A stretch of DNA of 42,982 nucleotides from Acidobacteriota bacterium (GCA_026707325.1 JAPOXA010000208.1:1-42982); one strand, 5' to 3'; shown: positions 16,866 through 26,700, counted from the stretch's first letter. A program made the numbers and translations. Notes: a model not told the origin generated them from the sequence alone.

Positions 16866-17345
16866 ATGGCTCACGCCCGCAAGTTCCTGGTCCTGACAGG
16901 CATCGTCGCGGCCCTTGCGCTCGCCTCGTGCGCGGCCGGAGAGACCGGACCGCCGTTCCGCGAAGTCGCCGGCACGAGACTGTTGATGGCCTCGGTCATG
17001 GAACCGGCCGCCGACCACCTCTGGGCTTCGGTCGGCTGGATCATCACGCCCGAGGGCGAGGAGTACATACGACCGGAGACCGATGAGGAGTGGACTCTGG
17101 TTCGCAACGCCGCGGTCACGGTCGCCGAGTCAGGCAACCTGATGATGATGGACCGGCGGAAGATGGACGACGAGGACTGGATCGCCTGGTGCCGGGACCT
17201 GATCGACGCCGGCGACGCGGCGATGCAGGCGGCAGACGCCCGCGATGTCCAGGGCATCTTCGACACCGGCGAGCAGGTCTACTTCGCCTGCGCCGGCTGC
17301 CACGCGCAGTACTGGGCCAACGACCCGAACCAGTTCCGGCAGTAG
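16866..17345 (+). CDS. Class II cytochrome c'-like haem lipoprotein
   Basis: A 159-residue lipoprotein: signal peptide with lipobox LASC, lipidated Cys22. One C-terminal haem motif CAGCH (Cys142, Cys145, His146) is followed by a short tail, as in cytochrome c' and cytochrome c-556-type four-helix bundles. The helical central region (residues 35-135) fits that fold. As a membrane-tethered periplasmic electron carrier it could accept electrons from the PQQ dehydrogenase of the divergent operon, which has no haem domain of its own; this link is an inference. The ATG is at 16866, 40 bp after the MBL gene. Confidence 0.87.
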   Translation: MAHARKFLVLTGIVAALALASCAAGETGPPFREVAGTRLLMASVMEPAADHLWASVGWIITPEGEEYIRPETDEEWTLVRNAAVTVAESGNLMMMDRRKMDDEDWIAWCRDLIDAGDAAMQAADARDVQGIFDTGEQVYFACAGCHAQYWANDPNQFRQ

Positions 17346-17356
17346 GCCCGACCGCG

Positions 17357-18919
17357 TTGCGGCGCGCCCTCACACTGCTCCACCGCTGGCTCGGCATTGC
17401 CGGCAACCTGCTGTTCGTGGTGTGGTTCGCGTCCGCGCTGGTCATGATGTACGCGCGGATGCCGGCGCTCGACCCCGGCGATCGGCTGAACCGGCTGCCG
17501 CCTCTCGATCTCGACGCGATGCGGGTCGGCCCGGCGCGGGCCGCGGGGGCGGCGGGCCTGGACGCCGAGGATCTCTCGGAGGTCCGGGTCCGCCTCGGCA
17601 TGGCCGGCGACCGGCCGGTCTACCGGTTCCTCACGGCGCGCGGCTGGACCGCGGTCTACGCGGACACCGGCAGCCCGCTGCTCCAGGTATCCGAAGGCCA
17701 GGCGCTCGCAATCGCCTCCTCCTACCAGGCTGGGGGCGCCCCGCCGGCGGCGACTCCGCCAATCCCCCTCGCATACGACGGCTACCTCACGCGTCCCGAC
17801 CAGTGGTCCCTGCAGATCCGCAGCCTGCTGCCGCTCCACCAGGTCCGGACGGGCAACGAAGTGCTCTACGTTTCGGACCGCACCGCCGAGGTGGTCATGG
17901 CCACGACCCCCGGATCCCGCTTCTGGGGCACGGCGGGCGCCGTCTTCCACTGGCTCTACTTCACACCCCTCAGAACCCACTCGACGTTCTGGTACCAGTT
18001 GATCGTCTGGACGGCCAGCCTGGGCTGCCTGCTGACCCTCTCCGGTCTGGCGATTGGGGTGCTGCGGCTCAGGCGGAAGCGCTCACCGTACCGGGGCATG
18101 ATGCGCTGGCACCACTACAGCGGGCTGGCGTTCGGCGCCACCGCCTTCACCTGGGTGCTGAGCGGCGCCCTGTCGATGGACCCGTTCGGCTGGCAGGCCG
18201 GGAGAACGACAAGCCCCACGCGGCAGGCCGCGGTGGCCGGCGGAGCGGTACCTCTTCAGCAGCTCGAACTCGACTCCATCCGCACCGCGGCCGGGTCGAT
18301 CTCGGAGTCGTTCCCGCCTCGCGAGATCGAGCTGCTCCAGTTCGCCGGCGAACCTCTCGTACTGGCCTACCGAGCACCCCTCGGCGGGCGCTCTTACGGT
18401 GGTTCCTACGCGAGCGGTCCCCTCGGCTTCCTTTCGGCCGTTCAACCCTTCGAGCACCGCCTCGTCTCGCTCGAGGACGGGACTCCGCGCCGGTTCGGTC
18501 AGCCCGAGCTGCTGGCGGCCGCGGCCGCGGCGATGCCGGGTTCGAGCGTCGTCGACGTGGCGGAGTTGCGAGAGTACGACGCCTACTATGAGGATCGCCG
18601 GTATCGCCGCCGGGCACTGCCCGTCCTGCGAGTGCGCTTCGGCGACCCGGCCGGCACCTGGCTCTACCTCGATCCGGCTTTGGGCCGGATCGTCCACAGC
18701 GAGAACAGGCGGAGCCGCCTCGACCGCTGGCTGTACAGGGGCCTGCACCGGCTCGACTTCCCGGGCTTCTACCACCGGCGTCCGTTGTGGGACGTCGTCG
18801 TGATCGTCCTGCTGCTCGGCGGACTCTTCTCCGCCGGCTCGTCGCTCGCCCCGGCGACGAAACGCCTCAGGCGCACTCCGCAGAGACTTGCGGCGCGCCT
18901 GAGGCGTCAGGAAGGTTGA
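17357..18919 (+). CDS. PepSY-associated transmembrane protein
   Basis: A 520-residue inner-membrane protein of the PepSY-TM type. Membrane segments are seen at the N-terminus (GIAGNLLFVVWFASALVMMY), around residues 210-235 (WYQLIVWTASLGCLLTLSGLAIG), around 250-275 (GLAFGATAFTWVLSGALSM), and near the C-terminus (VVIVLLLGGLFSAGSSL). Periplasmic PepSY-like domains lie between. Several histidines sit in or next to membrane segments (LLHRWLG, WHHYSG, VFHWLYF), so haem or quinone contact is possible. Such proteins often accompany siderophore uptake or flavin/haem reductases. The frame has no ATG near the natural start; TTG 17357 is chosen because the protein similarity begins there (LRRALTLLHRWLG). 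It starts 11 bp after the haem lipoprotein stop. Confidence 0.8.
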   Translation: MRRALTLLHRWLGIAGNLLFVVWFASALVMMYARMPALDPGDRLNRLPPLDLDAMRVGPARAAGAAGLDAEDLSEVRVRLGMAGDRPVYRFLTARGWTAVYADTGSPLLQVSEGQALAIASSYQAGGAPPAATPPIPLAYDGYLTRPDQWSLQIRSLLPLHQVRTGNEVLYVSDRTAEVVMATTPGSRFWGTAGAVFHWLYFTPLRTHSTFWYQLIVWTASLGCLLTLSGLAIGVLRLRRKRSPYRGMMRWHHYSGLAFGATAFTWVLSGALSMDPFGWQAGRTTSPTRQAAVAGGAVPLQQLELDSIRTAAGSISESFPPREIELLQFAGEPLVLAYRAPLGGRSYGGSYASGPLGFLSAVQPFEHRLVSLEDGTPRRFGQPELLAAAAAAMPGSSVVDVAELREYDAYYEDRRYRRRALPVLRVRFGDPAGTWLYLDPALGRIVHSENRRSRLDRWLYRGLHRLDFPGFYHRRPLWDVVVIVLLLGGLFSAGSSLAPATKRLRRTPQRLAARLRRQEG

Positions 18920-18988
18920 CGGAGCGCAGAACCGAGCCCCGGCGTAGCGAGCATCTGCCCGCGACTCCAGAGACCGGCGCTGCGCGCC

Positions 18989-19019
18989 GGATGCCGGCGA
19001 GGACGCCGGCACACCCAGT
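18989..19019 (+). repeat. REP-like palindrome, copy 2
   Basis: GGAT, then stem GCCGGCG (18993-18999), loop AGGA, stem CGCCGGC (19004-19010), then ACACCCAGT. It sits between the convergent PepSY (ends 18919) and DUF6152 (ends 19023) genes, 4 bp from the latter stop. Confidence 0.8.
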
Positions 19020-19022
19020 GAC

Positions 19023-19463
19023 CTACCGGGGCGGCTCGGTCGGGTCGCGGCCGTCGCGCGGCGCGCCGGTGCCCGAGGAGCCCATGAAGATCTTGCTGCC
19101 GTCCTCGAAGGTCACGTCACGGCCGTTCGCGCGGCGTGAGCGATCCTTGCTCTGGTAGCCGTCGACGATGATGACTGTGCCGGGCTGGAGGTCGTCCCGG
19201 GAAAGGCCGCGGCGCAGCAGGGTGTTGGGCGTGCCGCCCTCGACCATCCAGACGTGCTGCGTGCCGTCTTCCTCGGTGTGCTCCATGTGAATCCAGGTGT
19301 GCGGATTGACCCACTCGACCTTGACGACCGGGCCCTTCAGCAGCAGGGGGCGGTTGGGATCGAACTCGGCGCCGAACGCGTGGTGCGCCGCCAGGGGCAC
19401 CGCCACCGCGATGGCCGCGACGACGAGGCTGATCCCCGTGATGATCATGGCTCGCTTACTCAT
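19023..19463 (-). CDS. DUF6152 family secreted protein
   Basis: A 146-residue exported protein with signal peptide (MSKRAMIITGISLV to PLAAHH). The mature start AHHAFGAEFD and the segments VVKVEWVNPHTWIHM, MVEGGTPNTLLRRGL and IIVDGYQSKDRS-RANGR are typical of DUF6152, a small beta-rich family seen often in Acidobacteriota and Proteobacteria with no described function. The C-terminus is Gly/Pro/Arg-rich and probably disordered. It is last in a minus-strand run with three larger secreted paralogues, an association that may be functional. The ATG is at 19463 with GAGGAG about 12 bases upstream. Confidence 0.85.
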   Translation of the reverse strand: MSKRAMIITGISLVVAAIAVAVPLAAHHAFGAEFDPNRPLLLKGPVVKVEWVNPHTWIHMEHTEEDGTQHVWMVEGGTPNTLLRRGLSRDDLQPGTVIIVDGYQSKDRSRRANGRDVTFEDGSKIFMGSSGTGAPRDGRDPTEPPR

Positions 19464-19588
19464 GGCTGTCTCTCACTCCTCGGTTGTGGTGTAAGTGGGT
19501 GATCTGTGGGTTTCTCGTTCAGTTGGAAGCGTGCGCGACACGTTTTCCAGCGGTCGCTGAACCGCATTCTAACAGGATCGGCAAATCC

Positions 19589-20662
19589 TCACTCTCCTGA
19601 GTCCGCGCCTCCGGCCAGAGCGTCCGCCTCCAGCAGACGAGCGCCGCGCATGATGTTGCCGAGGGCGTAGTTGCCCTCGTGACAGGCGTACTCATAGAGG
19701 AGGGCGTCGCTCCGGGGCCAGGCGTACTCACCGCTCCACGGCGCCGTCCACACGTTCGGGTCCTCCACCGTGAACTCGTAGCGCAAGTGGTCCCGGCCCA
19801 TCGGCGTGAACCGTTCAACGACGTGCAGATCGCGGGTCGCCGAACGAAGCGCCGGCCGGTCCGCGAAGTTCGTCGTGTCGACGACCAGCGTGTCGCCTTC
19901 CCACCATCCGATCGAATCGCCCATCCACCGCCGCTCCGACGCGGGCACGTGCTCGCCGCCGATACGGACCACGCGGGCGTCATGGACCATCTCGACCAGG
20001 ATCATCACGTGATCCCCGGTCTGGACGATCCGCTTCAGGTTGTTGTAGAGCGCCGGCAGCATCGGCGGCCCGCCGGTCGAACTGAAGCCCAGCAGGCAGC
20101 GTTCCGCCAACGGCCGTAACTCCGGATCGTCGTAGGGCCCGGGCCCTTCGCGCTCGAGCCACCAAGCCTCCCCGGTGTTGGCGCGGAAGAACCCCCGCCG
20201 GGCGGCGAAGCGCTCCCGGGCCGCCTCGGTCAACGGCGGGTGGCGGCCGTTCTTCGGGTCGATGATGATCGAGGTGCGGAACCTGCCGTCGACCTCGAAG
20301 ACGTCCGTTCCCCGGTCGATCCAGAACGCGTTGTAGCCGCCGACGTTGCCGGCCGCTCCGGGGGAACCGTCGCCACCCTCCGGAGGCGCCTCGCGGTTGG
20401 GGTCGCTGACGCGGGCCTCCGCCTGCATGCGCTCGCGCTCGCGCTCGGCGATCTCGTCGGCCTCCTCCCTGGTCAGGTAGAGGTTGTCGCCGAACGCCCG
20501 CGGCCTCGCCAGCGGCGTCAGGGTGCCGACGTTGTAGTGGCCCGAAATGTCCGGCCGGCCGGAGGAAGTCCGCGGAATCTCCTCGTCGCCCGCGGCTACC
20601 AGGGGAGCAGCCGCCACGGCCAGAACCGCGGCGGCAGACACGATCAACCTGCGATCAAGCAT
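19589..20662 (-). CDS. Secreted protein of unknown function (paralogue 1)
   Basis: A 357-residue exported protein with signal peptide to about residue 24. The mature start is IPRTSSGRPDISGHYNVGTLTPL. Conserved features shared with the genes at 20715 and 21755 are the PRT-SGRPD start, NAFW-DRGT, NNLK-IVQT, WWEGDTLVVDTTNF, and a C-terminal CHEGNY-LGN-RGARLLE. The family is common in Acidobacteriota and Sphingomonads as hypothetical secreted proteins. No catalytic motif is evident; the repeated short strands suggest a beta-sheet fold. ATG 20662 has AAGGAG eight bases upstream. No function is claimed. Confidence 0.85.
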   Translation of the reverse strand: MLDRRLIVSAAAVLAVAAAPLVAAGDEEIPRTSSGRPDISGHYNVGTLTPLARPRAFGDNLYLTREEADEIAERERERMQAEARVSDPNREAPPEGGDGSPGAAGNVGGYNAFWIDRGTDVFEVDGRFRTSIIIDPKNGRHPPLTEAARERFAARRGFFRANTGEAWWLEREGPGPYDDPELRPLAERCLLGFSSTGGPPMLPALYNNLKRIVQTGDHVMILVEMVHDARVVRIGGEHVPASERRWMGDSIGWWEGDTLVVDTTNFADRPALRSATRDLHVVERFTPMGRDHLRYEFTVEDPNVWTAPWSGEYAWPRSDALLYEYACHEGNYALGNIMRGARLLEADALAGGADSGE

Positions 20663-20714
20663 CGGCTCAGCTCCTTTCGCCGGGCGGCGCCAGGCCGCGC
20701 CGGAACTCCGGCTG

Positions 20715-21641
20715 CTAGTCGACCAGCTTCATCCGCGGCAACGGGTTCCGCCGGTATTCGCCGTACATCAGCTCTTCCACGAACTCGACGCAGCGGAAGT
20801 CCATCAGCCGGGCGTTCGGCTCCATGCGCCGGTAGAGCGGCATCTCGATCGTCCACGGCTCTGTGTAAGTCATCGGGTCCGTGAGCGTCGCCTCGTAGTG
20901 CATGTGGTTGGGGCCGGCCAGCGTGTAGCGCTCCTCCACCTGCAACTGGTTGCTGTAGTGGTTGCCCGAGCGGTCAAGCCAGCCGCCGCAGCCGGCCATG
21001 TCTTCCGGACGCTCAGCGCAGTCCTTGGCCAGCAGGCCGCTGACGTCCACGACCAGGGTATCGCCCTCCCAGCGGCCGTAGGACGTCCCCATCCAACTGT
21101 CGACCTGCGAAGGCTTCGGCTCCTCCATGTAGATGTCGCGGACCGCGCCGGCGTACTGGTAGGCGATGAAGACCGCGTTCTCGCTGTGGAAGATCTGGAA
21201 CGGCTGCGGCATGTAGGTCGCCCGCGGCACGCCCGGGAGGTAGCAGTAGATCTCCTGGTCACGCGTGGACCAGTTCGCCATGTTCTCCATCTTCTTCGCG
21301 GCCGCTGCGTCCGTGTACGGGATCTTCCCGCCGCCCTTGATCACGCCCATGCCCGGCGGCACCGAGCCGACCGCGCCGAAGTTGAGCACCTCGGCCGCCG
21401 GCAGCGGACCGTGCGGACCTTCGCGCAACTGCATCGCGGCGCGCGCCATGTGCAGCTCGAGGTCGTAGTTCGCTTCGTTCAGGGCCTGCCAGATGCCGTT
21501 CAGATCCGGATGACCGTCCGACAGCCGGTTCGGCTCGAAGTCCTGGGCCGCAAGCGGCGCCACCGTCAGTGCTAGAACCGCGGCCACGGCCACGGCAGTT
21601 CGAGAAGACACGCTAGTTCCGAGTTTCATGACGTTGGCCAT
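20715..21641 (-). CDS. Secreted protein of unknown function (paralogue 2, divergent)
   Basis: A 308-residue exported protein with a signal peptide ending near PLAAQ. It shares the RLSDGHPDLNGIWQ start and the hallmark GRWEGDTLVVDVSGL with its neighbours but has diverged elsewhere: it lacks the CHEGNY-type C-terminus and has an inserted CAERPEDMAGCGGW segment. It is similar in outline to many acidobacterial secreted unknowns. The start is uncertain: ATG 21641 has its AGAGGAG site only about two bases away, while ATG 21629 (MKLGTS) is about 13 bases from it and gives a cleaner signal peptide. Same direction as the two paralogues; 52 bp separates it from paralogue 1. Confidence 0.83.
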   Translation of the reverse strand: MANVMKLGTSVSSRTAVAVAAVLALTVAPLAAQDFEPNRLSDGHPDLNGIWQALNEANYDLELHMARAAMQLREGPHGPLPAAEVLNFGAVGSVPPGMGVIKGGGKIPYTDAAAAKKMENMANWSTRDQEIYCYLPGVPRATYMPQPFQIFHSENAVFIAYQYAGAVRDIYMEEPKPSQVDSWMGTSYGRWEGDTLVVDVSGLLAKDCAERPEDMAGCGGWLDRSGNHYSNQLQVEERYTLAGPNHMHYEATLTDPMTYTEPWTIEMPLYRRMEPNARLMDFRCVEFVEELMYGEYRRNPLPRMKLVD

Positions 21642-21754
21642 ACTCCTCTTCGGCAGAACGCCGGGTTGTCCACGCAGAATGCGCGAACACTGTCACCTTA
21701 GGCCCATGGGGTCAACCCCGCCCCGGGCGTCGAACGAAGGCGCGCCGCGAATCG

Positions 21755-22780
21755 CTACCGACCGTTCTTCTCGGCGTGCTGCTGCTCCAGGTATCGCGCG
21801 CCGCGCAGCGTGTTGCCCATCGAGTAGTTCCCCTCCTGGCACGCGAACTCGTAGAGGCGATCGTCGGTACGCGGCCAGGGCAGCGACCCGCTGTAGGGGG
21901 CGGTGAACTCCGGATCGTTCACCGTGTACTCGTAGAACAGGGTGTCCTTGTCCTGGAAGCGGAGGCGCTCGACGACGTGGGCCCCTTCCCGGTGGAAGCC
22001 CCAGTCACCCAGCAGGTTCCTCGTCTCGATCACGAGGGTGTCCCCTTCCCACCGGCCGGTCGAGTCGCCCGCGTAGGAGCGGTAGTCCTCCGGAATGTGC
22101 TCCGCCCCCAGGCGTACGATCCGGGCCCAGTGCATCCACTCGATCAGGATGACGACGTGGCTGTCGGTCTGGACGATCGTCTTCAGGTTGTTGTAGGCCC
22201 TGGGGCCGATCGGCATCGTCGAGCCCTGGTGGAAGACGCAGCGGTTGCCCAGCGTGAGCGATTCCGGCCCGTCGTAGGGGTCGTCCCCGTTCTCCAGCCA
22301 CCAGGCCGTGCCCGTGTTCTCGTAGCCGAAGGGCGGCAGCGTGTCGAAGCGCGCCTGACCCGCCTCGGTTCGGGGCGGCAACCGACCGTTCGGCGGATCG
22401 GTGAGCACCGATGTCCGGTACTTGCCGTCGACCTTGAAGGCAGCCGTGCCGCGGTCCAGCCAGAAGGCGTTGTAGGCGCCGACGCCCCGGTATCCGTCCT
22501 CCGAGCGGCCGGCGATCACGCCCCGGTTCGGGTCGCGGATCTCCTGATCGCGGGAGTTGGACGCAGCCAGACCGTCAGCGATCGCCTGTGCCTCCTCTTC
22601 GGTGAAGTACTGACGGTCGCCGAACCGGGGGTCGCGCTCGAGCGGCGTCAGGAAGGAGACGTCGTAGTTGCCGGAGAAGTCCGGGCGCCCGCTCGGGGTT
22701 CGTGGAATGTCCTCGGCCGCAAGCAGCGGCACGAGCAGCAGGCTCGCGGCTGCACACAGGGATATGGCTCGGGTCTTCAT
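21755..22780 (-). CDS. Secreted protein of unknown function (paralogue 3)
   Basis: A 341-residue exported protein closely parallel to the one at 19589: signal peptide to about residue 22, IPRTPSGRPDFSGNYDVSFLTPL, YNAFWLDRGTAAFKVDGKYRTS, NNLKTIVQT, RWEGDTLVIETRNL, and the C-terminal CQEGNYSMGNTLRGARYLE. The two appear to be tandem duplicates. The ATG at 22780 has AGGAGG six bases upstream, and an 18-bp palindrome 20 bp further upstream may be an operator. It is first in the minus-strand run of four secreted unknowns. No enzyme motif recognised. Confidence 0.85.
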   Translation of the reverse strand: MKTRAISLCAAASLLLVPLLAAEDIPRTPSGRPDFSGNYDVSFLTPLERDPRFGDRQYFTEEEAQAIADGLAASNSRDQEIRDPNRGVIAGRSEDGYRGVGAYNAFWLDRGTAAFKVDGKYRTSVLTDPPNGRLPPRTEAGQARFDTLPPFGYENTGTAWWLENGDDPYDGPESLTLGNRCVFHQGSTMPIGPRAYNNLKTIVQTDSHVVILIEWMHWARIVRLGAEHIPEDYRSYAGDSTGRWEGDTLVIETRNLLGDWGFHREGAHVVERLRFQDKDTLFYEYTVNDPEFTAPYSGSLPWPRTDDRLYEFACQEGNYSMGNTLRGARYLEQQHAEKNGR

Positions 22781-22800
22781 TCTCGACCTCCTGGTACGCG

Positions 22801-22818
22801 CTGTTCGTGAACGAACAG
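22801..22818. promoter_or_regulatory. 18-bp perfect palindrome upstream of secreted-protein cluster
   Basis: CTGTTCGT-GA-ACGAACAG has 8-bp arms with a 2-bp centre. It is 20 bp upstream of the ATG at 22780 and 43 bp before the GTG at 22862 on the other strand. No T-run follows, so an operator for a dimeric repressor fits better than a terminator. Confidence 0.5.
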
Positions 22819-22861
22819 GAGCCTACCAGCGCGGACCGGCACCCTGCCGAACGGCATTGTC

Positions 22862-23468
22862 GTGCCGGCGAGCGGCGTGTTCGCGGTGCACACGAACGTC
22901 CACCTCACGATTCAGGCCGCCGAGACGGGATCGACGGTGCGCAACACCGTGTTCACCCGCCTCGCCCGCGGACGGATCACGGAGTCGAACACCTACGCGA
23001 CCACCTATGAGCCCGACATCGGATCGACCTATCATCGCGGCTCCACCGCGGGCGCGCTGCAGGCCGCGATCGAGCACGAGTCGATCGCCGAGTTCGAGGC
23101 CGGCGACGTGATCTGGCCGGAGATCCGGGGCACCCAGGAGTCTCTGGCCTATGCCCTCGAGGGCGCCGAATCCTCGCTGTCGCTGTTCCGGGTGGGGTGA
23201 CATCGTGGTGCGGACGAGCGCGGCCTACAAGGTCCGCGACGAGCTCGCGGAGCAGACCGTCCTGACGGGCTGCTGGTCCGGCGACGCCTACGATCCGCTG
23301 AGCGCCGCGACGGCCGCCTGCCACGAGATCGAGCAGCGCCTGCACCTGACCTTGCACCTGCCGCGCGACACGTTCCTGGCGCGCATCGTGGTCGGCGACG
23401 AGCTCTTCACGGCGGAGTTCGACGGCGCCGGCGTGCTGGTGGACGGCCCGGTCCCCGAGCCGGCCTGA
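22862..23468 (+). pseudogene. Unknown ORF split by a one-base frameshift
   Basis: Two adjacent plus-strand frames: 22862-23200 (112 residues from GTG) and 23205-23468 (87 residues from GTG). The first ends LSLFRVG followed by TGA. Removing one G from the GGGG at 23194-23197 would read on as RVGDIVVRTSAAYKVRDE in the second frame, a natural join giving about 200 residues. The upstream frame is open back to a TGA at 22807-22809 without an ATG, so the N-terminus may also be missing. No family recognised; the protein has no signal peptide or membrane segment. It may be a decayed gene, a sequencing indel, or two coupled small genes. Confidence 0.55.
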
Positions 23469-23767
23469 GCGCAGGAGAACGGTCGGCGCGGCTTCTGGGT
23501 AGCCTCCGGCGCCGGACTGTGGACCCGCAGGGTCACTGATGTCCCGTCGCTGAATCGGAGCCACGCCTCTCGCGAGCCCAGGAGGAGGCCGAGGAGCTCG
23601 CCCCGGCCCCCTGTCAGTTGGTCGAGCTTCACCAGCCCTCCCTCGACGCCGTGCTGGTCCGTCAGGCGCACCGCGTCCAACGGGGGAGAGATCGCCACCC
23701 GCGCGACGGTCTCCGCCAGCGTCGGCCCCGTGAACGCGGACCGGGGCTCCATGGGCACCGGGTTCAT
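23288..23767 (-). CDS. Doubtful small ORF downstream of the metalloprotease
   Basis: A 159-residue frame starting with ATG 23767, 9 bp after the metalloprotease stop. The first 80 residues look protein-like (TLAETVARVAIS, LGSREAWLRFSDG). The last 60 or so are Ser/Arg/Cys-rich, and are antisense to the better-looking plus-strand ORF at 23205-23468. Either the true gene once ended near 23500 or the ORF is spurious. No family recognised and no ribosome site seen. Confidence 0.3.
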   Translation of the reverse strand: MNPVPMEPRSAFTGPTLAETVARVAISPPLDAVRLTDQHGVEGGLVKLDQLTGGRGELLGLLLGSREAWLRFSDGTSVTLRVHSPAPEATQKPRRPFSCAQAGSGTGPSTSTPAPSNSAVKSSSPTTMRARNVSRGRCKVRCRRCSISWQAAVAALSGS

Positions 23768-23776
23768 GCTAGTAGC

Positions 23777-26700
23777 TTACCGGTCGATCGGCGTTTTGAA
23801 CGTGAGCTTGGCGCTCGTTTTTGGATCACCCGCAACACCGTTCACCGTGGGCGTGTACGAAAACCACGCCGTGTATTCGGTGGCGCGGTAGCCGCTTCGC
23901 TCATAGGTGGTCTTCACCGTGTTGCCGGTCACATCATACGGCGAGTCCGCGCCTTGACCCTCGAGATGCAGATGAACCGTGACGGAATCCGCTCCCGGCA
24001 ATGTCGCCTTCACGGCGGCCGCAGAGTCGAAGGTCATGTATCCAGAACACCCGAACTCCTCGCCGTCATCGCAGGTGATGGCGGGAGGACCACCGGCCGG
24101 TATGACTCGCTCGAACGTCGGCATGGTTGGAGCCGGCAATACGACAGGTTTCGCCGCGTCCGTCACCGACGCGGAGACAGACGCTGACGCGGTATCGGTC
24201 GTGCCGGATCGCGCCTGCGTTCCCGACCCCGATGCAGTGACGGTCACGCCAATGGTCACGGTCGCCCCGTCGGCGTCCACCGTCGGCCGCGTCCACGTCG
24301 GCGACTCGAGAGTCGCGTCGTTCAGCGACCCGGCCGAGGCGGTCCAGGCGTAGGACAAAGCGTCGTAGACGCCTCCCGTCAGCGTCGCAGTCAGCGATGC
24401 TTCGGTGGATTCTTCACCTGCGGGAACAGCGCCTATCGAGACGGCGGGAGCGTTAGCCGGGGCCTTGCCGGTGCTGAACGTCGTCTTCTCGCTGATCATC
24501 ACGGTGTAGGGCTCGGCGATGATCACACTGAACCAGGTCGAATAGGTCGTGTCGGGCCGGAATGCGCAATAGGTGAAGCGCGAGTTGGCCGAGCCGCCGC
24601 AGCGATCGTTCGGGCCGCCTGGTCCCTCGATCAACACGTCGGTCTGTTGACCCTCGCCGATGTAGAAATCGGTGCGCGCGGTGTGGTCAACGACGAATGT
24701 CATCGTGTCCCAGTCGAGCTGTGGCGGATCGGGAGCCGCTGGCGGCGGATACGTGTCGGCGCCGGGCGGATCCGGCGGAGACTGCGACGGATCTATCGTC
24801 ACCGATTCGCTGTACGTGGAGACCATCGCGCCCGGATCCGTCCCGCCCGTGTCCAGAAGAAGAGGCGGACGTATTTCGTGATCCACGATGAATCCGACTT
24901 CGTAGAGCACGTCGGGGTCGTACTCATTGGTGCAGGTTCTAAAGAGGTAGTCACGCGCGTCGCCCTTTTCCCACTGGTCGTCGCGTCGCGGGACGCACCA
25001 CTCGGGGTCGCCGCCCTTCTCCGCGACATACCACCTCGTCCGCCATCGCTCCTGGTGGAAATCGTGCCAGGGAACCCGTTCCTTGTGGGGCAAATCGGTC
25101 CGATCCATGAAATTGACGGTGATCAACCTCGGACCGCTGTCGTCGAGGCCAGTGACCTCGATTTCGCTGTTCGCGCTGCTGTCGTAGCGTGGAGCCGCCG
25201 GCATGTCGAACGGCGACACGGGAAAGATCATCTTGTCCGCGGACGGAGGGACTTCGGGCTGCGCGCGATGAGCCGCTACCGTCGCCGCGTCCGAGATGAA
25301 CGACAGCCGGTCGCTCTCGGTGATCGGGCGTCCATCTCCCGCATCAACCTCGTACCACGCCTCGTACCGCGTGTCCGGGCTGTAGACGGTCTCGTACTGC
25401 GGCAAATGGGCCTCGAGCACATGTTCTTCGGATTCGACCCACTGATCGCGCCGGCTGTCTCTGGCGGCGCAGCGATACGCCGTGTCACGCTCCGGTTTGA
25501 CCTCGATCGAGTTCCTGTCCCACTTGGCACCGTCCCAGACGACGCGGTATGGCGGCGTACCGCCCGAGACGCGGCAGACGAGCCGCGTCGGATCGAACTG
25601 CTCCTTATCGATCAAGCGCGGACCACCGATCGAGACGGCCAGCGGATCCCGCGACCCGGCGACCAGATAGGACGCGCTGGCCGTCTCGCCGTTGTGAGTG
25701 ACCGTCACCGTATAGGTCTTCGGTTTGCCTTGCCGACGCGCGGCCACGACCGCGCCCGTCTCGTTCCGATCGTGCGACCATCGGTAGGTCGCACCGTCGC
25801 GATTGGACACGGCGGACAACAGGTACTTGCCGTGCTCCTCCATCTGCGAGTAGTGGTCGGCCAGGATCCACGCTTGCAGCGGCATGTCGAGCTTCGTGTC
25901 GGAGGACTCGGCCGGCTGACCCGCGGCGGCCACCCGAAACTTGGTGGAGACCGGCGTCTCGTTCACGACGTCCGTGAACGTGAACGTCATCTTTCCGGCC
26001 GTATCGTCGAACGCGGGCATCGCGGGCCGCGGCGGCAGCAGGCTGAACGGCCCATAATGCACAACCTCATCCGACCACGTCGGCCCGTCGCGATTGACGG
26101 CGGCGACACGGAACCCGACCGCCGCCAGATCGCCGGGGTCGAAGTACTCGACCGTGCCAGTCATCGGACCCGTTCCGGCGCCGAACAGTCCCGTGACCGG
26201 GTCGAACGACGAGAAATCACGCAGGGGCAGATAGCCCTTGATGTCGCTCTGCTTGCACCGGCTGCATCGCTCGTACACCCACCCCTGGACCCGGAAGGAG
26301 ACCTCGTCCTCCGAGTTGTCGCGCCACGAGAGATTGAATCCGATCCGACCCTCGGAGGTGTCCCACGATTTCTCGACCGCCAGATCTTCCGGGCGGCGGG
26401 AGAGTACCCACTGGTAATCGCTAAGCGACGCCAAGTCGGCGGCGTACCGATTGAGGTGGCTCCTGGCGTTGGCGTCCGCATGACTATCCGCTCTGGCGGT
26501 GCCGAGACTCCATCGGGCAATGCATTCGGGCTTCCGCGATTTCGTCGGATGGCCGTCCGCCCGCGTGCAGCCCTTCAGGTAGAACCTCGGGTCGCCGATG
26601 TGCGTCAGCTCTTGATCGCCGGAAAAGTACGGCTGGTAGTAGCGCGGCTCGGACTTCTTGACGTAGGACATGGTGGTCGCGACGGCCGCGTGCCGCTCAC

